Origin: an uncultured Bacteroidales bacterium
GTDB lineage: Bacteria > Bacteroidota > Bacteroidia > Bacteroidales > Bacteroidaceae
Assembly (NCBI GenBank): GCA_902798425.1
Contig: CADBWR010000004.1
Span: 1 to 64,000, forward strand
Direction: 5' to 3'
Length of the DNA: 64,000 bases
Position 1 is the stretch's first letter. Every line of letters begins with the position of its first letter. This document shows, piece by piece, positions 6,935-15,835 of this stretch. A program made the translations under genes and the position numbers. The notes beneath the pieces were generated by a model that worked only from the letters and a program-made list of their open reading frames with translations, searched no databases and was not told the origin of the DNA.

Positions 6935-9556
6935 TTAACGATGCAACACCTTGCGTCCTTTGGTAACAGAAAAGCCTCTCAGTGCCGGCAAGCCTGCAAG
7001 GTTGTAGTACTGGCCCATGAGAACTGCCCTCTTGTTTCTTGCAGTGACAATAGACGTAGCATCGCCAAAGACAATATCCAGGAACTCACGTGAAGAATTG
7101 TCTGTTGTCAAGTAGCAGCGATTGCACAACACCTGAACTGTACCATTCGCCACCCTAACGAAACCTACGCCACTCGCAGTGTCTTTCAGAATATAGCAGC
7201 CCTGAGGAACCGTAGTTGTTTCATACACACCCGTCAGAGCCCCTACACTGTGCAGCCCGCTGCCTATTGTCACGGCACTTACTTTGGCAATATTCGTAAA
7301 TTTGTAGTTTCCTGCCTCGCCATTCAGTAAGACGGGTGTATTGGCAGGGAGTGTGGTACCCACCATTTCTGTTGCCATAATGCTGTTACCTCCGAGAGAA
7401 TTCAGGGTATAGGCTTTAATCCCTTTTGGCATCTTCGACTCAAAAGGCAGTATCAGCGTGGCTGCCCCTGCTGAAGTAATGGTCTGGCTGCTGGCTTCCG
7501 TCATGTAATGATCGGTATAGTGAGTGCTCTTAACGATGCCATAGCTGTCATCGGACATCTCGAAAAAGGCAGATTTGTCACCTCCCGTGGCAGAACTGAG
7601 AACAACAGCGCCTAATGCTGGTGTCTGGTACTTCAGTATGATTGGTTTCACCGGCTCTGTCATGTCGCCCACTCTCAGGAACTTGTTTTCCAGATAGATG
7701 TCGTAGGCATTATTTCCTAAGAAAGAAAGGGCATTGACCAAATACACCTCGTTACTGCCAGCAAAGACAACGCCCCTACCCTCATTGGTGGTGCAGTCTA
7801 CGAACGAAACATTGTCCAAATAAAGTTTGCCGTTAGTCTTCTCGGTAATGATGCCCGAATTATGAGTACTCCAGCAATCCTTGAAAATGGTATTTCTGAC
7901 AGTTGTTATGCTACTCCCCGAAGCCTCCAGAATATTGCAGCTGTTAGCCAGATTCCCACCATCGATGGTCAACGCATAGACGTCAGAGCCTATGGTCAGA
8001 CGGCCACTACTATTATTGTTCAGCAGCCAAAGACTATTAGTAAGCGTACTACTGATAGTAATACCATCAGTCTTGGGAACGATACTGATGGTCTTTGCAT
8101 TCGTATTACACCTGCTCGTGATGGTGATATCATCGTATAGTTCAATGGTACCCTCTGCGCTAATAGCATTAAAGGCAGCATTGAGTGTCGTATAGCCGAC
8201 ACCACTGACACGAGCCGGATAGACACCCTGCATCCACCCATACATCAAGGATCCATAACCCAATTGATCGAAACCGCCAGAGTTATTACCATAGTCGCCA
8301 GCTCCGCCATCAGCACCAAAGCCACTCTGTGCCCGCGTCAGCGCAACCCATTCTTCACAATAGCGTGCTGGCAGCAAGTGACGACGAGCATAAGCAGCAA
8401 ACACTTCCCAGCAAGGTCGTAGCGTGCCACGAGAGGCAGCACTAATCGCCGGGTTAGAATATTCTTTATTCGAATAGGCTGTATAAGGTACATTATTATA
8501 TACAAATGATTTGCTGTTGTTGCTATAGGTTTCTGCAGTAGGTAGGTTGTATTTTGCCACATACTCAGCCATCTTCAATGCACGATAGTCGTCGTAGGCA
8601 AAGAGATCCTCGCCAACGTTAAGCGCCATTTGGCAAAAGGTGCCCAGCAGCGAGACACACAATGTAGCGTGACCTTGGTCACGACCTGACTCTTGACACT
8701 GACCAAGTTGTTCATCACTATCAACATCCTGGTGTAGATAAGGAACAGCATTGCGTACATAACCTGCTTCGGCAGAAACAGTCTTATAGTAGTTGAGAGC
8801 TTGGTTAACCATTGACTGGTCATCACAAAGAATTCCGACAGAGAGTACTGTTGTCAGCGCCGCCAAATCCCAGTTAAGCCAATAGTGCATGGTGCCAACG
8901 CTACCATGGTGGTTAGTAAGAAACAAGTTTGCCAAGTCATAAAACGTGTTTCGCATCCAGGTTTTGAAAGCTGTAAAATCAGCAGCAGCCCAACCACCAT
9001 AGTCACGCAGCAATTCGGCAGCATTGGCAAATTGGTGACCCTGTATCAGTATGAGATAGAGGTTAGGATCACAGATACCATTCGTCCACCCAGATAACTT
9101 CAGAATGCCTTTACAGTGGATTGCCCATGCATTAAGTACAGCAACGGCAGCATCCGCATAGCGTGTATCATCGGAGAGACGATAGCGCAATGCCAACTGG
9201 TAAGCTGCTGCAGCATCACGCATAGATGCGGTATAGTTGTTGTAATCGGCATACTGGCCGTGCGATCCATTTGGTCCCCAGTTATTATAGTCCATACGTT
9301 TCAGATAGCCATCAAGAAGAGCCGACGTATGTTCCGTATAAGTGAGTTGCGCATATTGGCTCTCTTGCAGATGAGCGTATGCAGAGGATAATGGTTCACT
9401 GCCAAGAGAGGCTTTCACGTGGCCAATATCTTCTTGTGTATGAAGCATGCAGGGATGGCTCAAAGTTACTGCTGCCAGCAAAGGACTAACAGCCAAGGCG
9501 GGCAGCAGTAGACTGATGGCCGCGAAACACAAGAAGTTTCTAACGGTCGTATTCAT
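6935..9556 (-). CDS. Secreted alginate-lyase-like enzyme fused to a beta-helix module
   Basis: An 873-residue protein. After a signal peptide (residues 1-29), residues about 35-430 form an alpha-barrel of the alginate lyase superfamily (PF05426-like; PL38 is the closest match I can suggest). Supporting motifs are MHYWLNWDLAAL and CQESGRDQGHA, which recur in the neighbouring lyase as EHYWSNWDLVNM and NQESGRDQGHA. Residues about 445-640 are a beta-helix module shared with the protein at 2670-4739, and the C-terminus is a weaker sorting-type tail (GRKVLHR). The expected activity is beta-elimination of a uronic-acid polymer such as glucuronan or alginate, at the cell surface or outside it. It is followed by a microprotein and preceded by the DNRLRE protein gene 12 bp away, in a single operon. 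The tail differs from its neighbours. Confidence 0.75.
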   Translation of the reverse strand: MNTTVRNFLCFAAISLLLPALAVSPLLAAVTLSHPCMLHTQEDIGHVKASLGSEPLSSAYAHLQESQYAQLTYTEHTSALLDGYLKRMDYNNWGPNGSHGQYADYNNYTASMRDAAAAYQLALRYRLSDDTRYADAAVAVLNAWAIHCKGILKLSGWTNGICDPNLYLILIQGHQFANAAELLRDYGGWAAADFTAFKTWMRNTFYDLANLFLTNHHGSVGTMHYWLNWDLAALTTVLSVGILCDDQSMVNQALNYYKTVSAEAGYVRNAVPYLHQDVDSDEQLGQCQESGRDQGHATLCVSLLGTFCQMALNVGEDLFAYDDYRALKMAEYVAKYNLPTAETYSNNSKSFVYNNVPYTAYSNKEYSNPAISAASRGTLRPCWEVFAAYARRHLLPARYCEEWVALTRAQSGFGADGGAGDYGNNSGGFDQLGYGSLMYGWMQGVYPARVSGVGYTTLNAAFNAISAEGTIELYDDITITSRCNTNAKTISIVPKTDGITISSTLTNSLWLLNNNSSGRLTIGSDVYALTIDGGNLANSCNILEASGSSITTVRNTIFKDCWSTHNSGIITEKTNGKLYLDNVSFVDCTTNEGRGVVFAGSNEVYLVNALSFLGNNAYDIYLENKFLRVGDMTEPVKPIILKYQTPALGAVVLSSATGGDKSAFFEMSDDSYGIVKSTHYTDHYMTEASSQTITSAGAATLILPFESKMPKGIKAYTLNSLGGNSIMATEMVGTTLPANTPVLLNGEAGNYKFTNIAKVSAVTIGSGLHSVGALTGVYETTTVPQGCYILKDTASGVGFVRVANGTVQVLCNRCYLTTDNSSREFLDIVFGDATSIVTARNKRAVLMGQYYNLAGLPALRGFSVTKGRKVLHR

Positions 9557-9568
9557 AGGGGAAAGTGC

Positions 9569-10999
9569 TTATTTGATAACAACCTTCTTACCATTAACGA
9601 TGTAAAGACCCTTCGTGGGCTTGGTCACACGTTGACCACTAAGAGTGTAAGCACCTTCTGCCACCTTGAAGTTCTCAACCTTAACGTCAGAAATGGCTGT
9701 AGCACCTGTATCCTTATATGTTACGATCAACTGCGGCACGAGGTCGGCAGCCTTAAAGGTATAGCTGAATGCGCTCTCTTCATGGTTACTAATATCCGTA
9801 GCTTCCTTCGTCCAGAATTGTGTAGAGTTATTCTGTTCGTAGGGCTTTTCCAATAGAATAACCAGTTTGTTGGATGTCAAAGTCTTTATATAGTCAGTAA
9901 CATCGATGATGTTGGTCCAAGCCTCAACGGTAGTATATTCCTCTGTAACATTTTTGTCTGTAGGTGCCCACTGTGCACAACCTTTAGCCTTGAACGTAGC
10001 AATAGGGTCATTAGCCAAAGCCGCCGTAATGTTTTCAATAGCATTATTATAGGTGGTAGCACTCTCGTCAATATCAGCGCCATAGCCATAGACGTTGGTC
10101 TGACTGTCACCCTTCTTGAATCGGGTCACCAGACGAAGCGATGCGCTCTGGATAATCTCATTGGCTGCGGGAGCATCGAATGCGAATGATATCAGACCAT
10201 ACATCTTATCGTCACCATTGGTACGCAACTCAACGGTGTTACCGCCTTTTGTCTCATCTGCATGTGTACCTGACCATACCCACAGGTCAGCAACAGAGCC
10301 TTTGACTACGGAGTGTATGTCTGTAGCCTCCTGGTACTCCACTGTGAGCTGGGGTACGAGGTCGGCAGCCGCAAAAGTGCCTGCATCATTCTGCAGTGTT
10401 TCATCAGTAGCCTCCTTGGAATAGATCTGTGAGGAATTGTTTTGGTTCATGGATTTCTGAAAAACGATGGCAAATTTGTTGGTAGTTAGCGAGCGAACGT
10501 AAGATGACAAATCTATGGTATTCTGCCATTTATCTACCGTCTTGTAATCATCACTGATAGCATCTGTAGGTGCCTTAGAGCCATCTCCCTTCAGATTGAA
10601 CACTGCGATGGGTTCACCAGCAATAGCAGCCTCAATAGCGGTTCCTGCCTTTTCGTAATCAGTAGAACCCTCCTCAACATCATAGTCCAATGCAAACACC
10701 TTTACCTCGCTATCTCCCTTCTTGTAGCGTGTGGTTAGTCTAAGAACGGCACTTTTCACCTGATTTCCCATAGAAGGAGCCGTAAACTCAAACTGCATAA
10801 GCGCATAGAAATTGGTAGCGGGGTCGCTTTCTGACCAAGTTTTGATTTCCAGATTTTTAGCACTGTTCCCTTTCGCATTAATGCTGTTAGAACGTACCCA
10901 TGTGTCGGCTGTAGGCTGCCCAACATAGGTATCTTGCGCATAGACACTAATCCCGATTGCTGTCAAAGCAGCGAAGAGTAAAACTTTTTTCATAATCAC
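9569..10999 (-). CDS. Secreted protein with two DNRLRE/CBM96-like domains
   Basis: A 476-residue protein with a signal peptide (MIMKKVLLFAALTAIGISVY, A). It has two similar domains, about 25-215 and 225-430. Each opens with ADTWVRS or ADLWVWS and contains the strand LRLxTRxKKGDSxxxVY, typical of the DNRLRE family (CBM96), members of which bind alginate-type polymers. It ends GLYIVNGKKVVIK, a sorting-type tail. A role as surface binding protein for the acidic glycan fits its place between two lyase genes. No catalytic residues are evident. Confidence 0.75.
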   Translation of the reverse strand: MIMKKVLLFAALTAIGISVYAQDTYVGQPTADTWVRSNSINAKGNSAKNLEIKTWSESDPATNFYALMQFEFTAPSMGNQVKSAVLRLTTRYKKGDSEVKVFALDYDVEEGSTDYEKAGTAIEAAIAGEPIAVFNLKGDGSKAPTDAISDDYKTVDKWQNTIDLSSYVRSLTTNKFAIVFQKSMNQNNSSQIYSKEATDETLQNDAGTFAAADLVPQLTVEYQEATDIHSVVKGSVADLWVWSGTHADETKGGNTVELRTNGDDKMYGLISFAFDAPAANEIIQSASLRLVTRFKKGDSQTNVYGYGADIDESATTYNNAIENITAALANDPIATFKAKGCAQWAPTDKNVTEEYTTVEAWTNIIDVTDYIKTLTSNKLVILLEKPYEQNNSTQFWTKEATDISNHEESAFSYTFKAADLVPQLIVTYKDTGATAISDVKVENFKVAEGAYTLSGQRVTKPTKGLYIVNGKKVVIK

Positions 11000-11025
11000 T
11001 TAGTTATTAGTGGTACAATCATTAC

Positions 11026-11064
11026 AAAATAAAATACGTAAGAGGCTGTGCTCTTACGCATTTT
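11026..11064 (-). terminator. Hairpin terminator between lyase and DNRLRE gene
   Basis: A 14-bp stem with one mismatch (11031-11044 with 11051-11064) is followed by a T-rich minus-strand stretch. It may act as an attenuator between the SusCD part and the secreted enzymes. Confidence 0.65.
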
Positions 11065-11089
11065 ATAATTACATTTCGTATCGTGCCGT

Positions 11090-12475
11090 TTACTGATACA
11101 ACATCAAGGTATTCCAACCCAACTGGTCAAAAGCTCCGCTATTGCCGCCGTAACGGTTATCACCGCTTCCGCCCTCTGGGCGTAACTTGTCGGCCATTTG
11201 TTGGATATACTTATGACCACTGACACCCTTATAGTGAGCCAAAAGGATTTCCCATCCTGGACGAACGCCACCACGACCGGCATCGTCAGCCATCATTGTA
11301 TGAGTGGCCCCATGATTCTTATCACGACAGGTACAATTGGTGCAATAGACAAATTTCTCGAACGGCATTTTCGATTGTGAAACAAGCCAAGCGCCCTCCT
11401 TATTCTCCTTATCAGTTCCACTCTTCAGATTAGACAGAGCCACATACTCACCCATTTTCAGAACAGCATTATCGTTGGCTGAGAAGAAATCGAGTTGTGT
11501 TACCGATGGGTTAGCCTGATAGAGGCTCCATGCCATCTGGCACAGCTCTGCAGTCACCATCATTGACATTTGGGCATGTCCCTGGTCGCGGCCTGACTCC
11601 TGATTCTGACAAATGGTTTCGCCACTGCCAAGAGGGTCGGTATGTGTACCACGGACAAGACGCTGTATACATCCATTACCCTGACCTTTATAAAAGTAGT
11701 TTACGACGTAATTAACCATATCGCTATTCTCCGTCAACACACCGATAGAGAAATAAGAGCACATATTCACCAAATCCCAGTTAGACCAATAATGTTCTGC
11801 ACATACATTACTGCCTGTATGAGTGTCCAAGAAACTGCGGTTACTGCTTGCAAAGACATCCAGCATCCACTGTTTGAACTTCTCGCGCTGAGCAGGCGCC
11901 CAACCACTATAATTATAGACAATACCTGCCGCATTGGCAAAAGTATAGCCCTGTGCACCAGCAGCCAGTACCTGGTTAGCATCATTTGACGTGATTCGCA
12001 CGCAGGTGTTAGCCCAGCCGTTCAGAATCTCTATACTCTTGTCTGCATAGCGATCATCTCCAGTCAGTCGCCAAAGCACAGCCGTCTGGTAGGCGGCAGC
12101 AGCATCGCGCATTGCATATCCATAGTTCTCCGAGCCTGTTTCAGTTCCCTTAGGATCTCCACGTACAATTTCCTTTTGCGGATTAGGGGTATAGGTCAGC
12201 TGAGCATAGGTATTCGTCTTTAGGTTTTGGAATTCATCCTTTACCACCTGTGGGGCCGTACCATTATCTAGCGACTGCTTAACACGCTGGAAATCCGCAT
12301 CAGTCCACAATGCTGCATGACTGGAAAAAGTATACTTTGCATCTACGTCCTTCTGCTTTTCATCTTGTGTGCTGAGGTCGACAGTGCCCCACTCGTTTTC
12401 ACGACAGGAGGTGGCTGTGGCAACAATGCCACAGCAAACCATACCTGCAATCAGAATATTCTTGAATTTATTCAT
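11090..12475 (-). CDS. Alginate lyase superfamily lipoprotein (PL38-like)
   Basis: A 461-residue lipoprotein with lipobox ATSC at about residue 24. The whole mature protein is an (alpha/alpha) barrel of the PF05426 type, with RLTGDDRYAD, AEHYWSNWDLVNM and NQESGRDQGHA motifs and a C-terminal GGSGDNRYGGNSGAFDQLGW. The His, Tyr, Asn and Arg residues usual in lyase active sites sit in the first two of these blocks, but I cannot assign the catalytic pair from sequence alone. It is encoded directly after the Ig-like lipoprotein and SusD, so it is probably the surface endolyase that feeds the SusCD transporter. PL38 members cleave glucuronan or alginate; the substrate here is unproven. Confidence 0.8.
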   Translation of the reverse strand: MNKFKNILIAGMVCCGIVATATSCRENEWGTVDLSTQDEKQKDVDAKYTFSSHAALWTDADFQRVKQSLDNGTAPQVVKDEFQNLKTNTYAQLTYTPNPQKEIVRGDPKGTETGSENYGYAMRDAAAAYQTAVLWRLTGDDRYADKSIEILNGWANTCVRITSNDANQVLAAGAQGYTFANAAGIVYNYSGWAPAQREKFKQWMLDVFASSNRSFLDTHTGSNVCAEHYWSNWDLVNMCSYFSIGVLTENSDMVNYVVNYFYKGQGNGCIQRLVRGTHTDPLGSGETICQNQESGRDQGHAQMSMMVTAELCQMAWSLYQANPSVTQLDFFSANDNAVLKMGEYVALSNLKSGTDKENKEGAWLVSQSKMPFEKFVYCTNCTCRDKNHGATHTMMADDAGRGGVRPGWEILLAHYKGVSGHKYIQQMADKLRPEGGSGDNRYGGNSGAFDQLGWNTLMLYQ

Positions 12476-12506
12476 AATTATCTGTTTTCAATTATCCATT
12501 ATCCAT

Positions 12507-14066
12507 TTATTCAAAGGTCACTCCATCCACCTCAGTTAGGTATTTTTTCAGATCGTCCATAGTCTTGAAGGTCTGTACCCAATAGATATTGTAAGTCACC
12601 TGATGATCGATAGTACGCATGTCAGCATACTTCAACTGGAAGACACTGAACTGTACAGCCTGGTCAGTAGGCAGCAGTCCGCCCGTTCCACAGGCTACAG
12701 TTGAGAGATCATAGATAAAGACGCGACTGCCGTCTGAACATAGGTAGTTGCTTGAGTATTTGTTATTGCCACCACCGATAGACTTATAATCCAATCCGTT
12801 GAGCATGCCCTTACCCACAGCATCGAAATTGATATTTCGAGAGGTTATTTCCTCATACTTATCCTTCACATCATCCATCTTAATAGCAAAGATAGGATAA
12901 TTGCCTGCATGCAACCAAGCTGGCGTAACACCCTTGATATCGGCACGTTGGTTGGTAGCATTCTGATTATAAGTGGTAATGGTGACATATCCGTCGTGCC
13001 ATACAGTGCTTGTTGAGCTGCCATTGCCGCTTTGTCCCGCATCCTTCCATGTCAAGTTGTCAGGATCCTTATACAACTCACGAATGAGACCAGCTGCTAA
13101 CGTCATCTTGACACTTGATTTCTGTCCTGTTTCTGGGCAGGATGCAGTAATGGTAAACTCACCAAAGTTTCCTGTCTGGTTGAAGGTCACCACACCATCC
13201 TTGACAGTAGCAATATTCTCATCGCTACTGCTCCATTCAATGAGACTCTTCGTACAATCATCAGGAATAGTAGTATAATTCAGGGTCAGCGCTTTTGAGG
13301 CAATGGCCAGGTCGAGACCATCATAAGCTGCATCGATGGTAACACGCTGCGGCTGTACCACCTGTTTAACGGTAAGTGGTGCCGAAGCAGAAACACCAGA
13401 GCCATCAAGGGCTGTTGCTGTAATAGTTACCTTGGCATTGTTGGGAGCAGAAGGCTGTCCAGTTACAACTCCATTGATATCCACTTTGGCAACAGACTCG
13501 TCAGAGCTACTCCACTTCACGGTACGATAAGTAGCCTCAGCAGGCAGGATAGTAGCAATAGCTTGAACAGTTTCGCCAGCATAAACCTCACTGGATGAGA
13601 GGTCCACGGTGATAGAGGTAGTCTTTATCAGTTCGTCACTGACGCGTACTTTCAGGGTACTGATTACCCCAGAGCCACTAAACATTCCGACGGGTGATAT
13701 AGATATCATGCTATAACCTATACCAGCACCACTGACAGCGGTCACAGTGCCATCATCGGCTACTGTTGCTACAACCGGATTACTAGAAGACCACTGTACT
13801 TGTCGGAAAGTAATATCAGCAGGCTGCATGCTATATGCAAGTTTGACCGTCTCGCCCTTAATTAGTGGAAGGACCGTAGCATCTGCCTCATCGACATACA
13901 ACAGCTGCTGCAAATTGTCGGGCAACTGAAATTCTATGGAGGCAGGACATTGAGCTGCATATAAATTAGGAATGTCCAGGTCATTTTGGGAGCAGGCTGT
14001 GAAGGCGGCTGTAAGGCCACAGCATAATATACAACCTGCGAATAGCTTATTTATCTTGGTAATCAT
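12507..14066 (-). CDS. Surface glycan-binding lipoprotein with BIG2-type Ig domains
   Basis: A 519-residue lipoprotein (lipobox TAC at about residue 25). Residues about 40-330 contain three bacterial Ig-like (BIG2) repeats marked by WSSSxxxVAxV or WSSSDExxAxV. The last 190 residues form a separate beta-rich domain, perhaps the DUF4979 type seen in PUL surface proteins. It occupies the position of SusE/F-type proteins, directly downstream of susD, and so is likely to bind the polysaccharide outside the cell. No enzyme motif is visible. Confidence 0.75.
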   Translation of the reverse strand: MITKINKLFAGCILCCGLTAAFTACSQNDLDIPNLYAAQCPASIEFQLPDNLQQLLYVDEADATVLPLIKGETVKLAYSMQPADITFRQVQWSSSNPVVATVADDGTVTAVSGAGIGYSMISISPVGMFSGSGVISTLKVRVSDELIKTTSITVDLSSSEVYAGETVQAIATILPAEATYRTVKWSSSDESVAKVDINGVVTGQPSAPNNAKVTITATALDGSGVSASAPLTVKQVVQPQRVTIDAAYDGLDLAIASKALTLNYTTIPDDCTKSLIEWSSSDENIATVKDGVVTFNQTGNFGEFTITASCPETGQKSSVKMTLAAGLIRELYKDPDNLTWKDAGQSGNGSSTSTVWHDGYVTITTYNQNATNQRADIKGVTPAWLHAGNYPIFAIKMDDVKDKYEEITSRNINFDAVGKGMLNGLDYKSIGGGNNKYSSNYLCSDGSRVFIYDLSTVACGTGGLLPTDQAVQFSVFQLKYADMRTIDHQVTYNIYWVQTFKTMDDLKKYLTEVDGVTFE

Positions 14067-14095
14067 AATGATCTGTTTTCAATTATCCGTTTTAA

Positions 14096-15823
14096 TTATT
14101 TATTCGACCACCCAGGGTTTTGATTCAACTGTGGATTTAACTGCAGCTGATCACTGGGCAGAGGAAGAAGATAGTTTTTCTTGCTCCATTGACGATCGGT
14201 ATAGAGTATGAGACATCCCTCACTGTCCAATTGACGACCGTGGTTAGGCCAGTTGGTTTCAAACCATGTGCCAGTAATTTTGACACCAGTCAAGTCTTTT
14301 GACATCTCGTCAACAGCTGTGGCCCATCGTTTAAGGTCATCTAAGCGGAAGCCCTCCATAAAGAGTTCTACTGTACGCTCACGGCGTATTTCCTCACGCA
14401 TCGAGAGGCCATTTGATGTCACAAACGAGTTAGAAAGCTTGGGCATATTTTTGTTGACACGCTGACGTACTAGATTCAGCGAGATATCTAGGTCTTGGTC
14501 ACTGATATTCTCGTTGATTTCATAGGCTGCTTCCGCATAGTTCAACAACACTTCGGCATAGCGAATGACTGGGTAGTCCATCGACTCGTAATAGTCATCA
14601 ACCTTGCGCTCAACAGCCCACTTCTTGCAAAGATAGCCACTGCCGGATGTCACGCCAGCCGTACGACAGTTAGACAAGTCTGCATCTGTCCATGTAGTAC
14701 GCCACTTGGAGTCATTGTCCCAGAACGTATCCCCATTAGCCAACATATTGCAACGCATGCGGTTGTCACGGTTCTGGAACTCTGTTGTGGCACCATTATA
14801 GCCTGCAAATCGAGGACTCTTGCTAATGGGCAGACCATCGTCGCAGAGATACATATTAGCCATCTTACGCGTAATCCAGATAACGTTGCTCGTTGTTACA
14901 GCATGTGTCACATTCAGTGCAAGCTTGTCACCATCGCGATGGCGCGTCGTCATGATGTACTCTTTATTGGCACTCTTAGCGATACCTGCAGGATTACACT
15001 GAGCAGCATCCTCAAGGATAAACATATAACGATAGCTGTCATTTCCTAATTCGGCATTGTAGAACAACTCGTAGTTTCCAGCATCGATAACAGCTTTTGC
15101 AGCATTCTTGGCAATGGTCAGCAACTCCGTTGCACGGGAAGTGTTCTGGTTGTGAAACTTCTGCCAAGTACCCTCATAAAGTGCTACACGACTCAATAGT
15201 GCATTGGCGGCACCAGAGGTAACACGTCCTTCTTCAGCCTTATCAGGCAGCAGTTCTGCTGCACGCTGCAAATCCTTCACACACTGATCTATCACAACAC
15301 CACGATCATCTTGAGACTGATAGAGACGTTCTGAATCCATATCGACTGGTTCGGTCAATAGGATGGCATCGCCGTAGAGTTGTACCAATTCGAAGTACAG
15401 GTATGCTCTGAACCATAAAGCCTCGCCCAACGGTGTAGCAATTGCGGCTTGATTACTAAAGTTGCCCGCATGTTTAATCAACAAGTTCGTATAGTAGATG
15501 CGCTTATACAGGGAATTATAGTTTGCATCGGTAGCCTCTATGGAATTAGTACCCTGATTGTAAGCATTAACGATGGTTGAGCAAACAATATCAGAACGAA
15601 AATCACTATGAGGACCATCACTAAAACCATACTGGTAAGTATTGCCCGACTGGAGGTCACGCGTCCAACCGTAGAACTGGTTGGCAAAGAGTTGGAAATT
15701 GTCAGCCTTTTCCCATACCAGATTATCACCGATTTCTGCTTTCGGGTCGAGATTCATACAAGAAGTAAGGCCACAGAACACACAGATAGCGCTGATATAT
15801 TTTATATTTACTTTCATAATCAT
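14096..15823 (-). CDS. SusD/RagB family glycan-binding lipoprotein
   Basis: A 575-residue outer-membrane lipoprotein (lipobox LTSC at about residue 22). SusD features are the TPR-like helices and the C-terminal RRERTVELFMEGFRLDDLKR motif at about residues 485-504. It caps the SusC channel and delivers oligosaccharides into it. It starts 12 bp after the susC stop. The C-terminal half matches RagB/SusD in length and layout. Substrate not readable from sequence. Confidence 0.93.
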   Translation of the reverse strand: MIMKVNIKYISAICVFCGLTSCMNLDPKAEIGDNLVWEKADNFQLFANQFYGWTRDLQSGNTYQYGFSDGPHSDFRSDIVCSTIVNAYNQGTNSIEATDANYNSLYKRIYYTNLLIKHAGNFSNQAAIATPLGEALWFRAYLYFELVQLYGDAILLTEPVDMDSERLYQSQDDRGVVIDQCVKDLQRAAELLPDKAEEGRVTSGAANALLSRVALYEGTWQKFHNQNTSRATELLTIAKNAAKAVIDAGNYELFYNAELGNDSYRYMFILEDAAQCNPAGIAKSANKEYIMTTRHRDGDKLALNVTHAVTTSNVIWITRKMANMYLCDDGLPISKSPRFAGYNGATTEFQNRDNRMRCNMLANGDTFWDNDSKWRTTWTDADLSNCRTAGVTSGSGYLCKKWAVERKVDDYYESMDYPVIRYAEVLLNYAEAAYEINENISDQDLDISLNLVRQRVNKNMPKLSNSFVTSNGLSMREEIRRERTVELFMEGFRLDDLKRWATAVDEMSKDLTGVKITGTWFETNWPNHGRQLDSEGCLILYTDRQWSKKNYLLPLPSDQLQLNPQLNQNPGWSNK

Positions 15824-15835
15824 TGTCTCCTTTCT

